DNA from: Galaxea fascicularis
Lineage: Eukaryota; Cnidaria; Anthozoa; Scleractinia; Euphylliidae
Assembly: GCA_948470475.1 (NCBI GenBank)
Contig: OX419337.1
Location: 21,989,806 to 22,053,805 of the forward strand
Direction: 5' to 3'
Length of the DNA stretch: 64,000 nucleotides
Below, in pieces: positions 35,962-64,000 of this stretch. The notes beneath the pieces are model-generated. The model was not told the DNA's origin. It made no database searches and saw only the letters and a list, made by a program, of their open reading frames with translations. The position numbers and the translations under genes were made by a program. The stretch's first letter is position 1. Every line of letters begins with the position of its first letter.

Positions 35962-36604
35962 TTAAGGAGGCTGGAAAGGGTTTTTTGCTGCATGTGCAAT
36001 CTGCACACGCCATAACTAAGATGCACGCATCAGCTGAATGCATGAATCAAAATCAAGCACACCGGAAGTTAAATACTGCGTGAAATTGCAAAAACCGGAA
36101 ATAAAATCTGTGGAAAACATTTGTTTTTTTGCTTGAAATTTTGCTTGCTGACCTATTGTCAGTGATTTTTTGTTTTGCATTCATACCATTCATGATGGCA
36201 CTTCAAATATAACAGTTTTGAGGAAAATTATCTAGTAGAATTGTCTGTAAGCCATAAAATGTATTTTTTTTTAAATGTATTTAATTCTACTAGACAATTT
36301 TTTTTCATACTGCCTGAAAAGTTAAAGAATTTAGGGAGCTTTCCAACAAAGAAATAAAAACGATAGGTCAGCAAATTAGTTTTTCAGATAATTTACAAAA
36401 ACTGCCATTTAGATGACCTTTTTGTGGACTTGGGGCATTGCCATGGTAACTTATATGATGTCACAAGCACCCTTAAAATATAGCCCAACAAATAGAGTGC
36501 TAAGGAGACGTAAAGTTTGTCTACACCATTAAATATCTTTCTTTGCAATCTTTCATCGTTTCACAAACACTACATCAACGAAAAACCCTTCCGAGTCTCC
36601 TTAA
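35962..36604. mobile_element. TTAA-bounded inverted-repeat element
   Basis: Left end TTAAGGAGGCTGGAAAGGGT and right end (reverse complement) TTAAGGAGACTCGGAAGGGT. Both ends lie on TTAA, the target typical of piggyBac-type elements. No transposase frame, so probably non-autonomous. Confidence 0.6.
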
Positions 36605-36944
36605 TAGCAACTTTCAAAAGTAAAAAATATTGTTGGAAAATTTTCTTAAATAAAATCTCTCCCCGAATACAAAAAGACAAAACAAAGAAAAAAAGTCAAA
36701 ACTGCTTAGGCAAGCAAAATCCAAGTCTGTGACTTGTTGGTGTAACTTGAGTTAGAAAGAAGAGGTTTGCAGAAGTGATGTCCAAAAACTAGACATTCCT
36801 CCAACATTAAGAAATTAAATCTGTTAATCTCTAACCCTTCAGATTTCATTTGGAACAATAAGTTTTACAAATGTAGAATCTGGGGTAATTACTTTCAATT
36901 GGTTTTTTTTAGAGTTTATTTGATTTACAGTGTATAGTCTCCCC

Positions 36945-37123
36945 AATAGGCCATTTCTGAGTTCATGTCTGCCTCTTCTTCAAAGTGAGTCTAAGTGCGA
37001 AGTTTCTGTTATGAAAATTAGTTTTCATTCATATGTAAAGTAGAACTAATTACCATCACAAAAAACTTCGCACTTAGACTCGCTTTGAAGAAGAGGCAGA
37101 CATGAACTCGGAAATGGCCTATT
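36945..37123. mobile_element. MITE with long inverted arms (AATAGGCC family), copy 2
   Basis: Same termini and internal sequence as 20281-20456 (AATAGGCCATTT ... AAATGGCCTATT), with an A+T-rich centre around TTTTCATTCATATG. It lies in the ANOS1-SULF intergenic region, followed by a TTA microsatellite. Confidence 0.8.
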
Positions 37124-37170
37124 AGTAGAGCGCTCGTGTTCAGCTAGAACGATTTGAGACTTAAATAAAG

Positions 37171-37176
37171 TTGTTG

Positions 37177-37217
<41 letters not shown>
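37171..37217. repeat. TTA microsatellite
   Basis: TGTTGTTGTTATTATTATTA run of about 47 bp shortly after MITE copy 2. Confidence 0.85.
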
Positions 37218-38287
37218 GTTAACAAGGCAATGGCTGGAATAATCCCTTTGAGGGTTATTAATTCTTGAGAAGTAAATTTTTAGAAAATTCTGTGTAATCC
37301 TTTTGGAATATTATTTATGCTGGTAAAGTTTATCTTTAAATGCTGTTGATGAGTTAAAGTGAATTTATTTGAAATGAATATTAAATGTGTCATAACTAGG
37401 TTACTTAATAGTTACTGAAGTAATGACATTTAATTCCTCTTGGGGTCATGGTTATAGTGCAAATAGCAAACTGCTGTTGACTTGGTTCAGAGGTTTGGAG
37501 GTTGTGTGTTTTCAGAAAAATCACAGCCGGTCGTAGCTAAATCAGGCACATTTGTGACACTGTTTATACTTCCAGTGAAAGTGATGAAAGCCTGATGCAC
37601 TTGTAAAAATTATTGGAAATTGCCTTTCTTGTTGCCAACATAAAATGCTCAACGCTATCTGTGAAATTCCCATATAGAGGACATCTGCCATATCATAGGT
37701 TGACTTGAAACAATGTTACGTGCTTAGAATGAGGCAACACCTGTTTTTCAACAGTTGTTTGCAAACTTGCTCTTAAACTTTGAACCCAGAACACAATCTA
37801 TCCTATTGGTGGGTATGCATATGGTTTGATTTGTTGAGATGTATATTGATTGTCTTAAAGGGGGGAAGAACATGATAGTTATTGAATAGTTAACTTTGGA
37901 AAAGAATGCATTATTGAGAGTGGTATTTTGTGGGGGCTGATGCATTCCCCCCCCCCCCCCTTAAGTTAGTCAAAGCATGGTTAGCACTAGCCCAGGTTTA
38001 ACACCATAACCTATAGGTTTTAATACATCTTAATCAACGGTTAGCGCTAACCGTGCTTCAAGCAACTCGGCCCAGGCTGTTACTCTTAAGATGTTCAGCT
38101 GCTTGTGTTCTTCGTAGAGTAAAAGCCTTGTATAACACTATTCGGTTTAGAAAACAAACATTAGGTGTGTTAAAGAGCGTCGGTATTTAAAGTACTTTTA
38201 TTTGAATTTATGTTATGTGGTGGGTCCAATGTGATATAATTACTTTCATAAGTGCACACACAGGCTGTATAAAATCTAACTAAAATA

Positions 38288-38511
38288 AGTACTGAGGGTC
38301 CCCTATACTTTTTTCGTGAAACGTGATTGGGACTATTTTTTTCCTCGTGAAACGTGATTTAGGTTTATTTGTCCATTCGTGATTCGTGATTGCCGATATT
38401 TGATTTTTCGTGAACGTGAACGAATGTTGGGAATTATCCGTGACACGTGAACAGTCTCGATATTTTTACGTGAATGCATTTTACAAAGTGGTATAGGGGA
38501 CCCTCAGTACT
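38288..38511. mobile_element. MITE with AGTACTGAGGGTCCCCTATA ends
   Basis: The 21-bp termini are perfect inverted repeats (AGTACTGAGGGTCCCCTATA / TATAGGGGACCCTCAGTACT). The interior is dominated by repeated TTCGTGAAACGTGATT-like motifs. Confidence 0.75.
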
Positions 38512-39139
38512 GTATTTTTAATAATTTGCACCATTGAATTTGCTGGTCGGATTTGCTAAATTTTTCTAACGCTTCCACCAAGTGGGTTATATTTTGCTAC
38601 AAGTCAATGAAAAACATTTTGGAATAAATGTATATTTGTAGGATGTTGTATCATGGTTAGTGGGCGATCATGTAAAGTTGGTTACGAGGACACCCTGCCA
38701 CGTCTGACCATTATGATTATGGTCTTCCTGAAGAAAAATTTCCACAAAATCTTAATTTAAAAAACATCCAACAAATGTGATTCTCACCTTCAAAGATCGT
38801 GTGCGGAGCAGGTAAATCTTATTTCTGGTAGCGCAGCACGACCAGCTGAAGTTCATATGAAAAGCTACTTTGCATCGAAGAATCAAGACTGTTGCCTAAT
38901 GGCCGAAATGAACTTGAACCAAGTTCAAAGCGCAGTTATTGTAGTGCCAGCCTTTCACGAACAAACAAAGGTCTGCATCGCGCATGCACATAAGTTGCCA
39001 CTGAATAAACGACGTCCTTGCAATTGATTGATAATTTGCAACCGAATACATACAAACATTAACTTTAAACACGATGAATAGTTAAAGCGTCAACGGTTAT
39101 GGGGTCGTGTATCTAAAATAAATTACAGATTCATACGGA

Positions 39140-39385
39140 GGCAGGGTGGCCGAGTGGTTTAGGGCGCTGGATTTCAATGCGGTGACCCGGGTTCAAATCC
39201 CGCTCTAGCTACATGTATTAGCTGGTGAACGCGAACGCTGGGTTCGTGCCTGGTTCAACTCTTCGGTCATCCTTGTAAATAGACAACTGGTCTGTTGGGA
39301 TTCTTAAATCTGTTGTTTTCATTTGTATGGTTTCACTGTCCCTGAAAAGCCCCTCTAGGGGAGTGGTCAATTAAGTATTTAATTA
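39140..39385 (+). mobile_element. tRNA-Leu-like SINE, copy with intact head
   Basis: The head GGCAGGGTGGCCGAGTGGTT has a box A, and box B GGTTCAAATCC lies at 39190-39200. The body includes TCTTCGGTCATCCTTGTAAA and AAGCCCCTCTAGGGGAGTGG. A second, 5'-truncated copy is at 15459-15690. Confidence 0.75.
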
Positions 39386-39499
39386 TTCAAAAAACAAGCT
39401 ACGAAAAGCTAATCATTTTTAATAATTCCTAGATTAAAAAGCTAAAAGTGTCTTAAATCTGGAAGAGGGTACGTTTATTCTGAATACAAAGCGCGATCT

Positions 39500-39735
39500 T
39501 TGGGGAACGTTTTAGTGGGAAAACCGGTCACCAACCAGGCACTCCTTGGGACAATCTCCAAATATTTAAGGGGTAGTTTCTAAAGAAACTGTGGTGCTTC
39601 GTCGGTCGGGGAGGTGTGCACAACAATTTGGTTTTATCAACGGAGTTGATAATGTAAATTGACCACCGAACAGGGATTCTAAAAGCTGACGTTTCGAGTG
39701 TTAGCCCTTCGTCAGAGCGAATCGAAGAATTATGG
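39500..39735 (-). mobile_element. Penelope-like element terminal repeat with hammerhead-like core
   Basis: On the minus strand CTGACGA (39709-39715) and GAAA (39692-39695) are separated by 13 bases and followed by CGTCAGC. This is the arrangement of the hammerhead motif known from Penelope-like terminal repeats. The sequence TTTTATCAACGGAGTTGATAA nearby is also typical of these ends. No coding part remains. Confidence 0.5.
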
Positions 39736-39906
39736 GTTGTGTGCGGTTTATTTAGAGGAGATATTCCGGCAACCAAGTATGGTTATGTAGTCACGTCGCA
39801 CTCGATATTCGTCGCGCGTACGCGACAGATCCCCTGCGAGGTACGTAATTTCGATGTGTTGGGGAGAAAAATGGCGACTTTTTCATTTTTTTCAACTCAA
39901 ACTCAG

Positions 39907-40240
39907 ATGACTCACATCAACTCAAATGAAGAATGATCGTCGCAGTTATGATCGCAAGTTTTACAATTGCGTAAAGAAGCCTGAAAAAAATTCAGGACTT
40001 CAACGGGGATTGAGCGTGACCTCACGATTCCGATGCGATGCTCTACCAACTGAGCTATGAAGCCCCTGACGTTGGGAGCTGGTCAATTTTGGGTTCACGT
40101 GTTCCCGTGAAAGAAATCATAGATGAACTGCGGATATGAAATCAAATGAATAATGATCGTCATTCTTCATTTGATTTTATATCCGCAGTTCACATATGGT
40201 TTCTTTCATATGCATTATTCACTTAAATATCAACTCAGTT
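39907..40240 (-). mobile_element. Composite of the 32.4-kb palindrome family with a tRNA-like SINE head
   Basis: It shares AATTGCGTAAAGAAGCCTGA and CAGGACTTCAA with 32.4 kb. A minus-strand tRNA-like sequence (GGCTTCATAGCTCAGTTGGT at about 40045-40064) replaces the other arm. It is followed by a hairpin around 40126-40191 (GAACTGCGGATATGAAATCA mirrored). Confidence 0.55.
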
Positions 40241-41824
40241 GATAAAGCAAAATTATCGTGTAAAACTCCTCGAACTGAAAATTTCCAAACGGACCCGACT
40301 ATTTTTTTCGCAAACATTGAAAGACGTACGGTAATAAACACATTCTTGGGATAAAAGATGGTCAAAAACATCACACAATATATTAGAGACCTTTGGAAAT
40401 ATTAACATTTAATCACACCAACACCATGCAAATACTTCAAAATAACTTAGAAAACTATGTATATTAAAAACCACAAATGAAAGTTTAAACTACATAGTAG
40501 TCGACGCTGTGTTGTAAAAAATCTCCTTGGCTTATGGCAATCATGGTGATAACATGAACATAAACAGAAAATAAATATATTTATTTAAACTACAATGCAT
40601 GACCATTTGTTGTGAGAACGTCAACTTATTCTGGTCTAAAGCAGGCGCAATTCAATATGGCCGACTTTCCCGCCAAAAGCGTCGCGCCATCTTGGAATGC
40701 AATACTACCAAGAAACAGAAGACAAGTTGCTCTGAAAAATACTGTATGTAGAAAACCGTAAAGTCTCCCTAGCTGCAACTGGCATTTGCCAGCTGTTTGT
40801 AAGCAGCTATTTCTTCCTTAAATAATTTCTGTGGTTTTATCAATCCTCTGCTCAATTATTACTCTCTCCTGCGATACATCAACACAAAATATGCAGGTAA
40901 AACGTCGTTGAAAAACTGTTCTCGTTATGCACCAGACCAACTTTGTTTTACAAAAACATGACGTTCAATGGAAAGAAACGTCTGAGTTCTGCAAAACCCA
41001 TGAATTCCTGGCAAATTCCTGGCGAAAGTTCCGTCACATTTTTCAGTACAAATTAAGCAGAAGAAATTTAGAAACAAACCTTAAGTTAGCTTTCTTTTCG
41101 AAATGACGAAATGAGTTATGCGAACTATAAGCAAGCGGATTCGTAATTTTTACCAGCCTAGACTGACACGTCCGATTCACTTTGACTATAACTATAACCA
41201 AGGTAAAACGCAAATTTCAGCGATTGGAACGTAGCCCACACTAAAACCCTGAAGTTTGTCGCTGTAGCGACCTAATAACGCTTCATCCACTACTAGAGCT
41301 GTTTCAGCATGGAAACTTTAAGCGTTTTTTGAAATTAATGTCCTGGTTTGTTCCTTACTTCGACTAAAGCTAACCGTATTTTACGCTTACAGACTAGTCA
41401 TAAAAACCAATATAAACTTGACAGAAACGAAAACATTAATATTCTCAAGCAAACAAACCTTGCACATTACAAGGAACTGAGAACTAAACAAAACGGAACG
41501 GTGGTACTTCGGTCAGTGGATGGTTTAACGATCGTCTAACTGACCGAGTATCTTGGGCGGAAAGAATGCCGTAATATGGAATGTAAACATCAACAAAGAG
41601 GCTGTCTTTGGGCAAAAATTTGACGGTCCGGTCTGACGGGTCAAAGTCAAGTGACAGTAGTGCTGTCAAAGAGTACGTTATCACTCAAATAACCAAACAT
41701 TCTGAAAATGCCCATAGACAGACCCGCTTAAAGAACATAATTCTAATAGAAGTAGCAAACAACAACATTTGAAATGTAAGGGCTCTCCATGTAGTAGTTC
41801 TTGTGGAGACTCAAGCGAATCATG
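40241..41824. other. SULF 3' flank
   Basis: Presumed 3' UTR and intergenic sequence. No gene or repeat recognised. Confidence 0.4.
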
Positions 41825-60680
<18,856 letters not shown>

Positions 60681-63600
60681 AGTGACGCAACTCTCTGAGG
60701 CTTTTTCTGACTACGGCAGCGTTCTTCGAGAAATCTGATTGCTCACGGATCTTGAGTTGAACGATCAGCTAAGAGAACCTGAAGGAACGAGAACGCAACA
60801 GCATGAAAAACTCGTCGTTGCTAGAACATGTTGAAGGTGACAGGCTTGAAATACAACTCAAAGATGTCAATTGCTTCGAATATTTCAATTATCAAGGATG
60901 AAATTACCTTTGAAGACTGTGTTGATTGAGAAGATATGCAAAATAATTTCAAATAAAACGGCTAAATTCCCGCTGGGATTTGGTGAGAAATTTGTCACTT
61001 AAATTGAATAGTACTGGATGTGTGATTAGTCGCAGGTCTCGCGGTGAGATTAAGTCCATGAAGAGAAATTTTGTCGATAGAACAGCCATAACAACATTTT
61101 CTCAACCTAAAATAAAAACAGGAACTACCAAGAAGTTTCTTCAGGGTAAAAAACTCACCCGGCCCGAGGACTGGAAGAATCAACGTTTACTCCAAAACTG
61201 ACGCCATTTCTGCTTGCAAATGTCCAGCCAAAGAATCAACCAAAACATGAATTTATAGACATGCAGACATCACACGTTTGATGACCTCTGCTATGAAGAG
61301 GCCATCTGAGTTCCGGAGACCCCACTCAAGAAATCAAAACAGATCGTTTGGCAGTACTTACGGTGGGAGGGGTCAATGTCAGCAAATTCAGAAAACAAAT
61401 ATATATATATTTCTTAGTTCGTGTCGGCTCTAAACAATAACCTGGCCGAAAAAAGAATACTTGCGAAATTCTCTTAGTATGTAGAATTGTTATGACATGT
61501 CATCACTGCCAAAGACCGCCCACAGATCAATTCGTTATGGATCGCTTTCCATTGCCCCCGCACGCAATAAAAAAAGCTAACTCAGGTTTTTCTTTAATCG
61601 CTAGATCGCATTTCTGTCGTTTGTCTTTCGCCGTGTTCAGACATGCGTGTCCTGTCAGCCTCCTCCCTGAAGAGTGCCAGGAAAAGCATCATCATCTTGG
61701 ACACTAAAAGCAGGAAATAATACTCAAAAACTATTGTCTGGATTGGCGCGCGTTACGATGGCATCCGGCTGCGGCCGCAGAACGATCTTGTTGACATGTA
61801 GCACTTTTCTCTTGGGACTAATAATTCTTAGGGGGAAGGGATGTGGGCGAGGAAAGAAGGACGGATGATTGAGCTGAGTACCCCGTAAAGATTATTGGCC
61901 AGGCTGGCAAGCTGAAACCAAGATATAAAGAAAAGCCTCGCTCAGTTTTCCCCACTGGCAAAAATGTGATCTTCACGTTGCTATGTCACGTTGGCGACTG
62001 AATGGTGTTGCTCTTTGTGGCGTTAGCCATCTAAGAATAAAGACACATTGTCACTTCCCGTCATGCTTTGCGACTATTGTTTATTTTGCTTGCAGTCGAC
62101 ACATACAACGGCCGGTGGCAATCCGCAAATTATGATCGCTTTAATGTGACAAAATACAAAAATACACTAAATAAATGGCCAGAACTTCCACTAGGAGCAC
62201 TACTGACTTGACCGCGCTGCTCTGAATTTCGAACTTGCTTCATAACAGCGGTTGCTGACTGTTGAAGATAATCATCTATAATGGTGCAGCAGATATCCAG
62301 CAAATTCATTATTGATGTTATTGCCAAACCCTGGTCTTTCTTCTCCTACCACAAGCTGTAAACTGAATCTTGTAGGCAACCTTAAACTAAATGCCTGGCT
62401 GCCTTAGCCTCGAGCCTTCGGCCCGGCGGCATCGCTCCACCGAAAAAGTTCCAACATTAAGCTCGAAAATTGGTTTCCATCCCACTTCAAAGCGAAGCAT
62501 GTCGTAAAATATACGCTATCTATATATTTTATAGCTATAAAAGTGACCAAAATTGAAAGCAAATTGCGCGATAGAGACGGATTGCTTGAAGTCATTCTTT
62601 TATTTTTGGTCCACGGAATTCTGGTACGACCGCGGTGCATTATGGAATGTGACAATGTGTAGACTGATATGAATGGTATCAAGGACAGGATAAAATTTAT
62701 CCTTCGATTTCGCTTTCAACCCAAGTATTCTTCTATTAAAAATGCCTTCCATAACAAAATAATTAAATTGTCTTAAATTAGCTCTGGTGATCATTTTATT
62801 TTAACATAGAGTTTATCAAGTTTATTTCCTAACGTTTTGATTTACGAAACAATCTATTATCAATACAGTTTTGCCTTGTTTTTCGTTTAGTACATTTTTT
62901 GATTACGTATTTGGCTTTAAAAAACCGATGACTATAATATTTTATGGTGGCACAAATAAAGACGGCTTGTTGTTAAACATAGAGGACCTACGGCTAAGCC
63001 GGCGATACCAGAGAAAAATTGCTTTTAAAAAAATCGGTCGTCCATGATTCAAACGTTAGAACCATATTAAACTAATACTGCTCGATTCAAAGTCTGCCGT
63101 ACAGATTTTCAAATTATTTATAAAGTGTTGAATCAAATGTGGTGAAATGCCGTTGTTTGTTCTCTCTTGGAGAGCCGGCCTAAAAAAGCTATTTGCAAGC
63201 CGTTATACGGTTTGATCTGTTAACACTGATTCTTAAGTAGCTGATGGTTAAAAACACAAACCGCATTTCCTTTTCAGTCTGGCTTAAACTCGCCAGTAGA
63301 CATTTTTTGATCCAAAGGGGATAAAATTCCGGTCAACGTTAAGACTTTTCTTTTCAACACCGTTAAACCCGAATTTTTAGGGTGATTAAAGATTGAGGAA
63401 TTAACAGACAAAAAACGATAGTGAGACGAAAAAAAACAGGGCAACAGAAGAAAGCAAAACAAAACCGAAAACTCAGGAAAGGAAAAGCTTACGTTTTTAT
63501 ACGGATTTAACATCGGGTGAACTAATCAAACGATAAAGTTCCTCCGTCCAGACGTTCTGGATGTTTTTGATGACAACCAAGATTTGTCTGAGGCGATCAA

Positions 63601-64000
63601 TGGAATTCCAATTTATCTTTCGACAGCATTCCAGTTCCTCTTGTTAGTACGTACATAATAAAATCAGTTACCGTTGCGCATTGATCTGAAACATTAAAGC
63701 CGTATTGTTTTTAAGGCAGTGTAAATGTCCAAATATGGTCATGTCGTACGCGACACCCGTCGGTCACCGACAGATATCCTGCGATAAATGTAATTTCAAG
63801 TGTTAGGGAGAAATAGGTCAGATTTTTTATTTTTGTCCGGTGATAAAAGCGTTAACTGTGCTTTCTTTTCAATGTGTTGAATAATGAAACAATTATCCTT
63901 CTCAATCTTGCGGTATACCGCATTTTCTCGTTGTTACACCGGACCCCGATATAACGTCGCCCTCGTTTGAACGCCGGGTGAAAACAAGTAATTTTAAAAT
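60681..64000. other. SULF 5' flank
   Basis: Presumed promoter and upstream DNA. A stretch at 63720-63835 resembles 39770-39890 (TATGG..ATGT, CGCGACA, GGGAGAAA), indicating a dispersed repeat. No gene recognised. Confidence 0.4.

Overview
The window is A+T-rich animal DNA with small exons, long introns, microsatellites and many short transposable elements. Domain repertoire, intron style and repeat types (tRNA-headed SINEs, Penelope-like retroelement ends, many short inverted-repeat elements) suggest an anthozoan cnidarian, most likely a stony coral. The species assignment is inference. No rRNA, functional tRNA, CRISPR or prokaryotic gene structure was seen.

Three protein-coding genes were assembled exon by exon from reading frame, intron phase and splice signals. 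(1) Minus strand, 18554 down to 2972: an ADAM17/TACE-type membrane metalloprotease, 20 coding exons, about 751 residues, including a 6-nt microexon that supplies the catalytic Glu of the zinc site. (2) Plus strand, 24062 to 34859: an anosmin-1 (KAL1/ANOS1)-like protein, 12 coding exons, about 446 residues, with a Cys-rich N-terminus, two FN3 domains and a hydrophobic C-terminus. (3) Minus strand, 60680 down to 41825: an extracellular heparan-sulfate 6-O-endosulfatase of the SULF1/SULF2 family, 10 coding exons, about 971 residues. ADAM17 and ANOS1 are divergent across about 5.5 kb; ANOS1 and SULF are convergent across about 7 kb.

The products act at the cell surface or in the matrix. Known biology links two of them: anosmin binds heparan sulfate, and SULF removes 6-O-sulfates from it. 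ADAM17 sheds membrane ligands. Any functional coupling of this neighbourhood is a hypothesis.

Layout of the rest: 1-2.9 kb is a SINE plus an inverted-repeat element. 18.6-24.0 kb is SINE remains and GAT-rich microsatellite interrupted by a 2.1-kb inverted-repeat element that itself contains a Penelope-like fragment with a MITE inside it. 34.9-41.8 kb is TTAA-flanked and other MITEs, a leucine-tRNA-like SINE and Penelope-like ends. SULF introns hold minisatellites, a THAP-domain fragment, a TTAA-flanked element with a CGAAGA-rich core, a large AGT microsatellite and a possible alternative terminal exon. 60.7-64 kb has no recognisable gene.
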